From NCBI GenBank assembly GCA_029287755.1, contig JARFQM010000409.1, positions 1-22,776 of the forward strand: a DNA stretch of 22,776 nt. The letters run 5' to 3'. The stretch comes from Desulfofustis sp. (lineage in GTDB: Bacteria; Desulfobacterota; Desulfobulbia; Desulfobulbales; Desulfocapsaceae). The notes beneath the pieces are model-generated. The model saw nothing but the letters and a program-made list of their open reading frames with translations. It was not told the origin of the DNA and searched no databases. Both the position numbers and the translations under genes were made by a program. Positions 8,231 through 16,435 of this stretch are shown piece by piece. Position 1 is the first letter of the stretch. Each line of letters opens with the position of its first letter.

Positions 8231-8843
8231 TAGTTAACCCGCCCAGCCCTTCGAGAAAGATTCCGGTGACGAGGTCGGCGTATTTGTCCAGAAATTCTTC
8301 CTTGAGGCCCGGCGGGTTAACGGTTTCGATAATTGGTGCAAACAAGAAACGGGAACTCATCATACTGACCAGCAGTGGACCGATGACCACCGGCGATACC
8401 ACAACGCCGCTCGTTTCCTTGAGGGGGGTGCAGATTTCCTCCCTCACTATGATCATCATCTTTCTTGCCCATTTCGCTTTGTATTCGGTTATTTCCGGAT
8501 CTTCATGGGGAAGCTCCGTGAGGACAATGATCAGGGCGTCCCTGTTCTCGTTAAAGTATTCGACAGCATGTCTGATAAAGTGACGAAGCTTTTCTTTCGG
8601 CTTGCCCGGGCCGCGCAGGTGCTGCTGCATGAGGGATGAATAGCCAGTGAAAAACGTATCAAGGATATCCTTGAGCAACCCCTTTTTAGACCCGAAGAAA
8701 TAGTTGATCATCGCCAGATTCACCTCGGCCTCATTGGCCAGCTCACGGAGACCGGTTGCGGCAAACCCCTTTTTAGCGAACAGGGCTATGGCGGTATCGA
8801 CAATGCGATTCTTGGTGTCAATTCCTTTCTGGGTAAATTCCAT
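8202..8843 (-). CDS. TetR/AcrR family transcriptional regulator of the RND operon
   Basis: This is a 213-aa DNA-binding repressor. The N-terminal helix-turn-helix domain (about 8-60) includes RIVDTAIALFAKKGFAATGL and a recognition helix near NLAMINYFFGSKKGL. The C-terminal ligand domain is less conserved. I chose the ATG at 8843 because GGGGGAAGG lies 3-4 nt upstream and the helix-turn-helix then sits at the usual distance from the N-terminus. The frame is open further upstream, but a longer protein would start beyond the promoter. It is the first gene of the operon, overlaps the RND start, and its promoter carries two matching palindromes. It therefore probably represses itself and the exporter, with a ligand related to the exported substrate. 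Confidence 0.9.
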   Translation of the reverse strand: MEFTQKGIDTKNRIVDTAIALFAKKGFAATGLRELANEAEVNLAMINYFFGSKKGLLKDILDTFFTGYSSLMQQHLRGPGKPKEKLRHFIRHAVEYFNENRDALIIVLTELPHEDPEITEYKAKWARKMMIIVREEICTPLKETSGVVVSPVVIGPLLVSMMSSRFLFAPIIETVNPPGLKEEFLDKYADLVTGIFLEGLGGLTNAKDEGQGG

Positions 8844-8859
8844 GGCCTTCCCCCTGCTT

Positions 8860-8875
8860 TTAAACGATTGTTTAA
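8860..8875. promoter_or_regulatory. TetR operator O1 (palindrome over the transcription start)
   Basis: TTAAACGATTGTTTAA has 6-bp inverted arms around GATT. It lies just downstream of the -10 of the operon promoter and overlaps the expected transcription start. Its inner 12 bp are exactly the reverse complement of the second site at 8916-8927. Binding by the adjacent TetR protein is inferred. Confidence 0.72.
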
Positions 8876-8878
8876 TAA

Positions 8879-8906
8879 AGTATACCAAGGCAGGCAGGGG
8901 CGTCAA
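8879..8906 (-). promoter_or_regulatory. Sigma70-like promoter of the TetR-RND operon
   Basis: On the minus strand, TTGACG (8906-8901) and TATACT (8884-8879) are separated by 16 bp, 5/6 matches to each consensus hexamer. Transcription would start near 8872 and give a short leader of about 30 nt before the tetR-type ATG at 8843. Confidence 0.75.
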
Positions 8907-8915
8907 GCAAAAATA

Positions 8916-8927
8916 AAACAATCGTTT
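8916..8927. promoter_or_regulatory. TetR operator O2 (upstream of -35)
   Basis: AAACAATCGTTT is the exact reverse complement of the core of O1 and itself has AAAC/GTTT arms. It lies 10 bp upstream of the -35. The centre-to-centre distance to O1 is 54 bp, about five helical turns, which places both on the same DNA face. Confidence 0.65.
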
Positions 8928-8940
8928 GGTTAATTAATAG

Positions 8941-9783
8941 ACGCTGACAATCCCTCTATAGCAAAGAGCGACCTCAATTCTAGTCAATCCTGAACGACGC
9001 TGGTCTTGTTAGAAAGCCGGGGAATAGATACTGAGAGCAATTGTAACAATGCCTGAGGTGTCAGATTCGGCACAGGTGGAATACTTGCCGAACTCAGCAG
9101 GGCATGAGTTCAATGATTTTGCGATGACAGGATATCCCCTGATTTCAGCCGAGATTCCTGTAGAGCATATAACCGCCAGACATTGAATAACAATCGTAGC
9201 CGTTGGCGCTCAGGATGCGGCAGCCTAAATAACTTCTCAATCCAGCAAGGACGGCAAAAAATTTGGCTTAGAACTGAAAGAGAATGCCGTCGAAGGAGAG
9301 TTCAGAGAAGTAAGCTATCTCTGGCCGCGCACTCCAGATGCTAAAGAGCCTTCACCGAAGTCAAGTTATATTTCCAGAGTTGGCAATACGGCATGTGGCG
9401 TAGGGTATTACAAGTAGAAAATATCTATCGGGGCAGTTCAATTAAAATAGCATTTAGAAACTGAAAAGTGGCCCCATTTTAGTTGGATATCGCCAAAAAG
9501 AATCTCGTTAAAGTCAACGATTTTTCTAATCGTAGCTTCTATTCCTGAATTTATGTCCAAACCGATGAGTTGCCAGGCTCAGAAGTTCCACTGGCAGTAT
9601 CAATTATTTGAAGATTGATCCGAACAAAGAACATCTATTCTGCCCGATAAATGCTGATTGTTTGATGAACTTTCCTGGAGTAATATCAAAGAATTTTCCA
9701 AAAACTGAGTTTCGATACAAGATATCTGTAAAGAAGAGCCGATAACGGTTGATTTCCCTGACAATTACCACAGGATTTCTCCA
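8941..9783. other. Gene-poor region (843 bp) with decayed sequence
   Basis: There is no intact gene. A remnant of a Cache-domain gene is annotated separately (9229-9417). Positions 9461-9490 contain AAGTGGCCCCATTTTAGTTG, which reminds me of the ends of IS21-family elements, but no transposase is present. A weak promoter for the downstream aldolase-type gene is possible: TTGTTT at 9658-9663 and TAATAT at 9681-9686, 17 bp apart (3/6 and 4/6 matches). The rest, including 8941-9228, shows nothing I can support. Confidence 0.4.
9229..9417 (+). pseudogene. Remnant of a Cache-domain sensor/binding protein (C-terminal end)
   Basis: An open stretch of 62 codons begins directly after a TAA at 9226-9228 and has no start codon. 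It contains DGKKFG..., then REVSYLWPRTPDAKEPSPKS, and ends SYISRVGNTACGVGYYK before TAG at 9415-9417. The end strongly resembles single-Cache-domain proteins, which typically finish with a tyrosine/tryptophan-proline segment, then K-(T/S)-SYVxRVGxxxCGVGYYK. The N-terminal half, with signal peptide and the DRDLY-type segment, is not recognisable upstream in any frame. This is therefore a truncated, decaying gene. The family assignment is from memory of the motif. Confidence 0.6.
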
Positions 9784-10938
9784 ATGAAAGCAATTCACAA
9801 TGATAGAAGACTCGAGGTGGGCTTCAACATTCCCGCAGAAATTGGGATGGAGTTGGAAGACATCGCAACGCCGGCGTTGATGATCGATCTGGATGCGTTC
9901 GAAAAAAATGTCGAAGTGATGGCTAACTTCATCAAGGACAATGGCATTCGTCACCGGGCCCATGCCAAAACCCATAAATCAGCTGATATAGCCCTCTATC
10001 AAATAGTGCACGGTGGTGCCTGCGGGATCTGCTGTCAAAAAGTTTCTGAAGCCGAGGCTCTTGTGGCTGCCGGTATCACTGATGTGTTGGTGTCAAATCA
10101 GGTGGTAAGCCCCAGGCAGATCGACCGCCTTGCCAACATGGCCAGACAAGCCAGGGTGATCGTCTGCGTCGACGATCTGTCCAACGTCGGCGACCTTTCG
10201 GCGGCGGCGGTCAAAAACGGCGTCGAACTCGAATGCCTGGTGGAAATCGATGTCGGCGCCGGCCGCTGCGGCGTGGAACCGGGTCGGCCGGCCGTTGATA
10301 TGGCGCAGCGAATTGCCGCCTCAAAAGGACTGTCGTTCTCAGGGCTGCAGGCCTACAATGGTTCCGCGCAGCACATAGAGGAATTTGGCGAGCGCCGGGC
10401 GAAATCGGAGACAGCCGTCAACCTGGCGGCTGAGACGCTGGAAATGCTCACGCGTGAGGGGCTCGAGTGCGGGATCGTCGCCGGCGCCGGGACCGGGACC
10501 TATTATTTCGAGGGCACGAGCAAGGTCTACAACGAGATTCAATGCGGATCGTATGTATTCATGGATGTCGATTACCAGAAGATACGCGATGCCGAAGGCA
10601 AGCCTGTTTCCGAGTTTGCCAACAGCCTCTTCGTCTGCACCTCGGTCATGTCGCACACCAGGCCCGATGTCGCGGTCTGCGACGCCGGCCTGAAGGCCCT
10701 GAGTGTTGACAGCGGGCTTCCGAGAGTCCATGGACGTGACGATCTGGAATATATTAAATGCTCGGACGAACATGGCGTCATCACCGACCCCGGCGGCATG
10801 CTGCAAATAAACGACAAGCTCAAACTCATACCCGGCCACTGCGACCCGACCTGCAATCTCTACGACTGGTATGTGGGGATACGCAACAACAAAGTTGAAT
10901 GCCTGTGGCCGGTAACCGCCCGAGGAATGTGTCTGTAG
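9784..10938 (+). CDS. DSD1-family PLP enzyme: D-threonine / 3-hydroxy-D-aspartate aldolase-like
   Basis: The 384-aa enzyme is of the alanine-racemase-fold D-threonine aldolase/D-serine dehydratase family. The PLP lysine is probably K62 in HRAHAKTHKS. The metal ligands match those of the family: H352 and D354 in PGHCDPTCN. Blocks CCQKVSEAEA, VEIDVGAGRCGV, GTYYFE, YNEIQCGSYVFMD, SVDSGLP and YIKCSDEHGV closely follow beta-hydroxyaspartate aldolase (BhcC) of the beta-hydroxyaspartate cycle. The reaction would be reversible cleavage of a 3-hydroxy-D-amino acid to glycine plus an aldehyde such as glyoxylate. No other Bhc-cycle gene (iminosuccinate reductase, hydroxyaspartate dehydratase, aspartate-glyoxylate transaminase) is nearby, so the substrate is uncertain. 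The ATG has AGGA 9 nt upstream. It stands alone between two decayed regions. Confidence 0.85.
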   Translation: MKAIHNDRRLEVGFNIPAEIGMELEDIATPALMIDLDAFEKNVEVMANFIKDNGIRHRAHAKTHKSADIALYQIVHGGACGICCQKVSEAEALVAAGITDVLVSNQVVSPRQIDRLANMARQARVIVCVDDLSNVGDLSAAAVKNGVELECLVEIDVGAGRCGVEPGRPAVDMAQRIAASKGLSFSGLQAYNGSAQHIEEFGERRAKSETAVNLAAETLEMLTREGLECGIVAGAGTGTYYFEGTSKVYNEIQCGSYVFMDVDYQKIRDAEGKPVSEFANSLFVCTSVMSHTRPDVAVCDAGLKALSVDSGLPRVHGRDDLEYIKCSDEHGVITDPGGMLQINDKLKLIPGHCDPTCNLYDWYVGIRNNKVECLWPVTARGMCL

Positions 10939-11252
10939 TAAGAGTGCTACCAATTGCTAATAGAATGAGCCTTTTGCAAAACTAAGATTGTCGTTCAAAA
11001 TCAAACCATGCGAGAAATTTTGCCACAGGCATATGACTGATATTCCGAGGATAAAATTTTGAGCATAACGCAGAGTGTGGGCGAAAAGATCGTTTTACAA
11101 ATGGCTCGAATACCTAAAGTTGCTTGCCATCTTTGAGAATTGACTGTGTGTTCTTCAAAAAATGCTAATTGGTAGAGGCTGAGAAGAGAGAATACAAAAA
11201 CAGAACCAGCGGCGAAGATCGAAAGAATTGCAAGCTCATGGCATGAAAGAAG
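10939..11252. other. Intergenic region (314 bp) with insertion-sequence-like end
   Basis: No coding frame. TGAGCCTTTTGCAAAA at 10966-10981 matches 15/16 with 3282-3297 elsewhere in the window. CTACCAATT (10947-10955) and AATTGGTAG (11167-11175) form a 9-bp inverted pair framing about 210 bp. This could be the scar of a small or decayed mobile element, but no transposase coding is left. No clear terminator for either flanking gene; both genes converge on this region. Confidence 0.35.
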
Positions 11253-12254
11253 CTAGCAGTATTTTTCTGGTCCATTCCATTGCGCGGCTGAATATCGATC
11301 GCCATACGCCCAGCCGACTGGCAGGCAATTCTCTATCGCCTGCAAATCACTTGCACTAAGCGATATATCGGCACCAGCTGCCAATTCTTGCAAATGAGAA
11401 ACAGATTGTGTACCGGGAATAGGGAGAATATGCTCTCCCTGATGCAAAAGCCACGCAATGGCAAGTGAGGCAGTCTTGTGTCCCATCTCCTGAGCGAGCA
11501 ACCGGAACCGGTCCGTCGCGGCGATGTTACGGCTGTAATTCGGTTCGAGAAATCTCGGATTGACTTTCAGAAAATCTATGGTCTGGCATTTTTCTAAAGA
11601 ATGCGGACAATCGGTGAGCAAGCTTCGCCCGACCGGACAGAAAGCCACCAAGGAAGTGCCGAGTTCTCCTGTTCTTTGAACCAAACCCAATTCTGGATAT
11701 CGCGTCGAAAGCGAGTATTCAGATTGCACGGCACCTACAGGATGAATTTCTGCCGCCAATTGCAGTGAGGTTGGAGCGATTTCGGAGAAACCGAATTGTT
11801 TAATTTTTCCAGATTTGACGAATCCCACCAATGTTTCTGTCACCTCCTCAATTGGGTAATTCTGATCGCGCCGATGTACATAAAAGAGTTCAACGCGCTC
11901 GACGCCCAAGCGCTTTAGAGATTTATCAAGTTCCGAGCTTAAGTGATCAGAACTGTTGTCAAAATGGTTGCGACCATCAGCACCGCGTTTAATGCCGGCT
12001 TTAGTTGCAATCTTGAATACATCATTTTTTCTAGCACCGTGATCTTTGAGAAACGAACCGATACGCTCTTCAGAAATGCCGGCGCCATAGACGTTTGACG
12101 TATCGACATGATCAATGCCCAAGTCCAAAGCCGCACGCAATATTGCGTGCGATTTTTTCTTATCACTTGGGCCATAAAAGTCGGAAAATGACATGGCACC
12201 TATGCCAACAGCAGAAACAGCTGTACCGGCATTGCCTAAATTTCGTTTTTTCAT
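11253..12254 (-). CDS. Aldo/keto reductase
   Basis: This is a 333-aa cytoplasmic NADPH-dependent oxidoreductase with a TIM-barrel fold. The catalytic tetrad is complete: D51 (VDTSNVYG), Y56, K85 (IATKAG) and H127 (FYVHRRD). The N-terminal MKKRNLGNAGTAVSAVGIGAM is classic for the family, and the C-terminal part (PIPGTQSVSHLQEL) matches the cofactor-binding end. It most resembles the general AKR11/13-like group that reduces aldehydes and ketones; the substrate is unknown. It lies 212 bp downstream of the thiamine-diphosphate enzyme on the same strand, far enough to have its own promoter. Its base composition looks more AT-rich than the neighbouring catabolic genes, so it may be a later arrival. 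A role in reducing an aldehyde from the sugar-acid pathway is possible but speculative. Confidence 0.88.
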   Translation of the reverse strand: MKKRNLGNAGTAVSAVGIGAMSFSDFYGPSDKKKSHAILRAALDLGIDHVDTSNVYGAGISEERIGSFLKDHGARKNDVFKIATKAGIKRGADGRNHFDNSSDHLSSELDKSLKRLGVERVELFYVHRRDQNYPIEEVTETLVGFVKSGKIKQFGFSEIAPTSLQLAAEIHPVGAVQSEYSLSTRYPELGLVQRTGELGTSLVAFCPVGRSLLTDCPHSLEKCQTIDFLKVNPRFLEPNYSRNIAATDRFRLLAQEMGHKTASLAIAWLLHQGEHILPIPGTQSVSHLQELAAGADISLSASDLQAIENCLPVGWAYGDRYSAAQWNGPEKYC

Positions 12255-12466
12255 CCCTCGAAGTTATTTCGTAAAATGTGTGCTCTCGGTGTCATTATCA
12301 TATGCAGGCACGTAAGAGTTGGGAGCCAACAGAAATTGTCTTGTTTCTCAAATGTACATAAATTGAATTTTACCATTTGCAGAATCTCGTTTGCTCGATT
12401 TTTCCATTATATATAATCAGGAAAGATTTTGAACAGTAATCGTGGAGGCCAAGCTCAGCAACCAAG

Positions 12467-14131
12467 CTATCTCATAGAAGCACTTCTGATTCCAGATAAA
12501 GTAGCGGTAGGGGTAATCGCTTCCGGGTCGATTCGCAACTCAATGAGGGCAGGCTGACCGCATCCCAGAGCGCGTTCAAATGCGTCCGGGAATTTACCCG
12601 TTTCCGTGACGACCTCTCCGTGAGCTCCATAGGCCCTGGCAAGAGCAGCGAAATCTGTACCCTCGAGACCGCTGCCAATCGTCCTGCCCGGATAATTTCG
12701 TTCCTGGTGCATGCGGATGGTGCCATATATTCCATTGTTTACGACAATAACGATAATGTTAATTCCATAGTAAGCCGCGGTGGCCAACTCCTGGCCATTC
12801 ATCAGGAAACAACCATCGCCGGCAAATGCAATGACGGTTCGCTCGGGATAAAGCCGTTTGGCGGCAACAGCTGAAGGAGTGCCATAGCCCATTGAACCAC
12901 TTGTCGGTGCCAGTTGACTTCCTTTCTTGCGGTAGCAGAAAAATCGATGTATCCACGACGTGTAATTCCCTGCGCCGTTACAGATGATCGAATCAGGCGG
13001 TAGGTTCTCGCGAAGCCATTTCAGCACCTCTGCAAACTGCAGATGTCCAGGAGCTGGCGTGGGCTTGATCCATTCTAGGTACTCTTCATGCCCCTGTCGA
13101 ACCGCGGACTGCCGGCTGCGCCTGCTCGGAGTGAGTGTCGCAGACGCTCTGGCAAAGGCTCTCATACTTGAATTAATTGCCAGATCTGCTCGATAGACCC
13201 GGCCCAGTTCTTCCGCCCCGGCATGTACATGAACGAGTCGCTGCTTCGGCTTTGGGATTGACAGTAATTGGTATCCCCCGGTGGTCATTGCCCCAAGCCG
13301 CGGTCCTGCAGCAACCAGCAGGTCGGCGTTGCCCACCCGTTTGACCAGTTTGGGGTTGACGCCTAATCCCAGCTCACCGATATAGTTGGGGTGGCTGTTG
13401 TCAAAAAGATCTTGCGCACGAAAGGAGACGCAGACCGGCAACTCGTTGTCTTCAGCAAAGATTCTAATATTCTTGCAGGCTTCCTCGTCCCATCCGCTCC
13501 CGCCAAGCATTAATACGGGCCGCTCCGCTTGTGCGATTAATGAGCTGAGCTTCTGCATATCTTCCGGTCCCGGATGAGCCTCGATTACATGGGCTGGTTC
13601 CAATGGAGTCGACCCAGCTGTTTCATGAAGCATGTCCTGCGGCAGAGCCAGAACAACCGGCCCGGCACGTCCTGACATTGCCATGTGGAAGGCGTGGCTG
13701 ATATATTCCGGGATCCGTTCAGCACTGTCGATCTGGGCCACCCATTTTGCCATCTGGCCGAACATGCGGCGATAATCAATTTCCTGAAAGGCTTCCCGGT
13801 CGGTCATATTCCGCTCGATCTGGCCAATGAACAGGATTAAAGGGTTTGAATCCTGAAAAGCGATATGAAGGCCTCCGCTGGCATTGGCGGCGCCGGGCCC
13901 GCGGGTAACAAAACAGATGCCCGGTCTTCCGGTCAGCTTGCCGTGGGCGTCGGCCATCATGGCTGCTCCACCCTCGTTCCGGCAGACGATCAAATCAATA
14001 TCAGGCACATCGTAGAGTGCGTCGAGGACTGGCAGAAAACTTTCTCCTGGAACACAGAATATGCGCTCGACGTCATTAACTCTCAGACAATCGACAATCA
14101 GTTGCCCACCTGTTTTAATTTTAGCATCCAT
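12467..14131 (-). CDS. Thiamine-diphosphate enzyme, acetolactate synthase large-subunit-like
   Basis: The 554-aa protein has the three-domain architecture of acetohydroxyacid synthase, glyoxylate carboligase and related lyases. The catalytic E53 sits in VCRNEGGAAMMADAHG. The thiamine-diphosphate/Mg motif runs from GDG (438-440) to NN (465-466). The start at 14131 is chosen because GAGGA is well spaced upstream; an in-frame ATG at 14137 is too close to that site. It is the third gene after gudD and the aldolase, 44 nt downstream, so it probably belongs to the sugar-acid operon. The substrate is not evident: carboligation or decarboxylation of pyruvate, glyoxylate or a keto-acid pathway intermediate are the options. 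No small regulatory subunit gene is adjacent, which argues against biosynthetic acetolactate synthase. Confidence 0.85.
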   Translation of the reverse strand: MDAKIKTGGQLIVDCLRVNDVERIFCVPGESFLPVLDALYDVPDIDLIVCRNEGGAAMMADAHGKLTGRPGICFVTRGPGAANASGGLHIAFQDSNPLILFIGQIERNMTDREAFQEIDYRRMFGQMAKWVAQIDSAERIPEYISHAFHMAMSGRAGPVVLALPQDMLHETAGSTPLEPAHVIEAHPGPEDMQKLSSLIAQAERPVLMLGGSGWDEEACKNIRIFAEDNELPVCVSFRAQDLFDNSHPNYIGELGLGVNPKLVKRVGNADLLVAAGPRLGAMTTGGYQLLSIPKPKQRLVHVHAGAEELGRVYRADLAINSSMRAFARASATLTPSRRSRQSAVRQGHEEYLEWIKPTPAPGHLQFAEVLKWLRENLPPDSIICNGAGNYTSWIHRFFCYRKKGSQLAPTSGSMGYGTPSAVAAKRLYPERTVIAFAGDGCFLMNGQELATAAYYGINIIVIVVNNGIYGTIRMHQERNYPGRTIGSGLEGTDFAALARAYGAHGEVVTETGKFPDAFERALGCGQPALIELRIDPEAITPTATLSGIRSASMR

Positions 14132-14175
14132 GTCCATGTTTCCTCGGTGCTGCTGATACAGATAAAATTGCTTAA

Positions 14176-14958
14176 TCAACCCTGGAACTGCTGGGCCAGT
14201 TCCCACGATGCCTTTTTGATCAGGCCGGCATCGGATCCGAGCCCGACGAACTGATACCCCATGTCGAGGTAACGCCTGGCGTCCTCTGCACCAGTTGCAA
14301 GGGTCCCGAGAGGCGCCCCGATTTTATCGCAGACGTCTGCAATTTCGGCCATCTTGGCCTGCACCTCCCGGTGTGGAGGATTGGCAAGGTGTCCCATGCT
14401 GGCAGCCAGATCGCTCGGACCGATAAAAATGCCGTCAATGCCGTCTACCGAAAAAATATCTTCGATACGGGCTGCCGCTTCCACCGTTTCGACCTGCACG
14501 ACCAGGCCGATGTGTTCGTCTATCCTGTGCCAGTAGTCGCCCGTATAACCGAAGCAGCTGCCACGTGCGCCTACTGATACCCCTCTTCTGCCGTGTGGGG
14601 GGTAACGGACCGAGCTGACGGCGTATTCCGCCTCCTGCCGAGTCTGTACGAAGGGGACAATGAAGTTATGGAAACCGATGTCGAGCAAGCGCTTGAATTC
14701 CAGCTGATCATTCCAGACAGGACGGACGATCGGCGTTGTCATGCTGCCTTTCAGTGCCTGGAGTTGAGGAATAAGCGTCGCCACATCATTGGGAGCGTGC
14801 TCCGTATCGAAGAGAATCCAGTCAAATCCAGCAAAGGACAATATCTCAGCAACAATATTGCTGGCCAGGCTGCTCCACAGCCCGGTCTGCACTCTGCGGG
14901 CCTGCAGCTTCTTTTTGAACGTGTTGTCGAAAACTGCTTCAGTCATTTCTCCGGTCAT
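14176..14958 (-). CDS. HpcH/HpaI family aldolase (2-keto-3-deoxy sugar acid aldolase, GarL/RhmA-like)
   Basis: This is a 260-aa class II (metal-dependent) pyruvate aldolase. Expected residues are present: catalytic H54 (FDTEHAPND), R79 (PIVRP), and metal ligands E157 (QVET) and D183 (GPSDLA). Following GudD, it would cleave 5-keto-4-deoxy-D-glucarate to pyruvate and tartronate semialdehyde (the GarL reaction). Rhamnonate-type or hydroxy-oxoheptanedioate aldolase activity cannot be excluded by sequence alone. The start ATG at 14958 follows AGGTGA by 5 nt; an in-frame ATG four codons on is an alternative. It begins 15 bp after the gudD stop, clearly in the same operon. Confidence 0.87.
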   Translation of the reverse strand: MTGEMTEAVFDNTFKKKLQARRVQTGLWSSLASNIVAEILSFAGFDWILFDTEHAPNDVATLIPQLQALKGSMTTPIVRPVWNDQLEFKRLLDIGFHNFIVPFVQTRQEAEYAVSSVRYPPHGRRGVSVGARGSCFGYTGDYWHRIDEHIGLVVQVETVEAAARIEDIFSVDGIDGIFIGPSDLAASMGHLANPPHREVQAKMAEIADVCDKIGAPLGTLATGAEDARRYLDMGYQFVGLGSDAGLIKKASWELAQQFQG

Positions 14959-14973
14959 TTTCTCACCTTTTTT

Positions 14974-16323
14974 TCAGCGAACCATGCAAGGACGCTTGTT
15001 ATCAAATTTCCAGCCCGGAATCAGGTACTGCATTGCCACTGCATCATCTCGGGATCCAAGGCCTTTTTTTCTGTACAGTTGATGAGCGCGTTCAAGCGCT
15101 TCCAGGTCAATTTCAATGCCCAAACCGGGCAGGTCGGGAAGCGCGATCTCTCCTCCTGAAATTCGGTACGGATTCCTGGTAAGATGCTGGCCATCCTGCC
15201 AGATCCAGTGCGTATCTATTGCGGTGATCTTACCCGGTGCGGCGGCGGCGACCTGGGTGAACATCGCCAGGGAAATATCAAAGTGGTTGTTTGAATGGGA
15301 TCCCCAGGTCAGCCCCCAGTCCCTGCACATCATTGCAACCCGCACTGACCCCTGGAGCGTCCAGAAATGAGGATCGGCAAGCGGTATATCGACGGATTTG
15401 AGCCGCACCGCATGCCCCATTTCACGCCAGTCGGTTGCCACCATATTTGTAGCGGTGGGAAGTCTGGTCGCGTTCCTGAATTCCGCCATGATCTCGCGAC
15501 CGGAAAATCCATCTTCTGCGCCGCATGGATCTTCAGCATAAGCGAGCACATTGTTCAGCCCGGAACATAATTCAACCGCCTCTTTTAGAGACCAGGCACC
15601 ATTGGGATCTATGGTTACCCGGGCAGCGGGAAACTGTTGTGCAATTGCGGTGACCGCCTCGATCTCCTCTGCCCCCTGAAAAACACCGCCTTTGAGTTTA
15701 AAATCCGTGAATCCATAGACATCTCTGCTAGCTTCGGCAAGACGGACAATTGCCTCCGGGGTGACGGCTTCCTCATGCCTCAAATTGAACCAGTCCTCTT
15801 TTCCGCTATCTGCACACTCATAATCGAGGTCGGTCTTGGTACGATCTCCCACATAAAACAGATAACCAAGCGCCTCGACACGGTCTCGCTGCTGACCTTC
15901 CCCAAGCAGGGCAGCCACAGGAACCTGCAGATATTTGCCGAGCAGATCCAGCAGTGATGCTTCAACTGCCGTGACGGCATGAATCATCACGCGTTGATCA
16001 AATGTCTGGAGTCCGCGTCCACTGCTGTCTTCGTCCGAAAATTTGGCTCTAATCCGATTGAGGATTGTGTTATATAAGGCGATCGGCTGGTCGATAACGA
16101 GACCTTTAGAATTTTCCAGAACCTGTCTGATTCGTTCACCGCCGGGAACTTCGCCTACGCCGGTTGCGCCGCTGCTGTCCCTGAGGAGTACAACATTGCG
16201 CGTAAAGTAGGGACCATGGGCGCCGCTCAGGTTCAACAGCATGCAGTCATGGCCGGCCACTGGGATTATCCGCATTTCGGTGACAACAGGTGAACTGCAG
16301 TCGATATGATTGGCTTCATTCAT
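14974..16323 (-). CDS. gudD: Glucarate dehydratase
   Basis: The 449-aa enolase-superfamily enzyme dehydrates D-glucarate (and L-idarate) to 5-keto-4-deoxy-D-glucarate. Near-identical long blocks to E. coli GudD are visible: [81 protein letters not shown] and the C-terminal [13 protein letters not shown]. Active-site residues at a constant offset of +4 are K209 and K211 (KxK), D239, E264, N293 and H343. It is the first gene of the leftward operon. AAGGGG lies 8 nt before the ATG, and a promoter with an embedded LacI-type operator lies about 110 bp upstream. Confidence 0.97.
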   Translation of the reverse strand: MNEANHIDCSSPVVTEMRIIPVAGHDCMLLNLSGAHGPYFTRNVVLLRDSSGATGVGEVPGGERIRQVLENSKGLVIDQPIALYNTILNRIRAKFSDEDSSGRGLQTFDQRVMIHAVTAVEASLLDLLGKYLQVPVAALLGEGQQRDRVEALGYLFYVGDRTKTDLDYECADSGKEDWFNLRHEEAVTPEAIVRLAEASRDVYGFTDFKLKGGVFQGAEEIEAVTAIAQQFPAARVTIDPNGAWSLKEAVELCSGLNNVLAYAEDPCGAEDGFSGREIMAEFRNATRLPTATNMVATDWREMGHAVRLKSVDIPLADPHFWTLQGSVRVAMMCRDWGLTWGSHSNNHFDISLAMFTQVAAAAPGKITAIDTHWIWQDGQHLTRNPYRISGGEIALPDLPGLGIEIDLEALERAHQLYRKKGLGSRDDAVAMQYLIPGWKFDNKRPCMVR

Positions 16324-16435
16324 TCCAAATACCCCTTGGAGAAAACATTGCGGTACTATTCCGATACGAGTTGAACTAGAAGTAGATACCAGATGCCCAG
16401 TTCACGACTAATTTAGGCATGATTACACCACACCT

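Noticed and set aside
8844..8921. Longer TetR protein starting at 8921
   Set aside because: That start lies upstream of the -35/-10 promoter and inside operator O2; the ATG at 8843 has a strong ribosome-binding site.
10339..10953. 204-codon open frame antisense to the aldolase-type gene
   Set aside because: It is fully opposite conserved DSD1-family coding sequence and no family features are seen in its translation.
14593..15159. 188-codon frame on the + strand across the gudD/aldolase junction
   Set aside because: It is antisense to two well-identified genes and lacks a start context; gudD and the aldolase account for the codon pattern.
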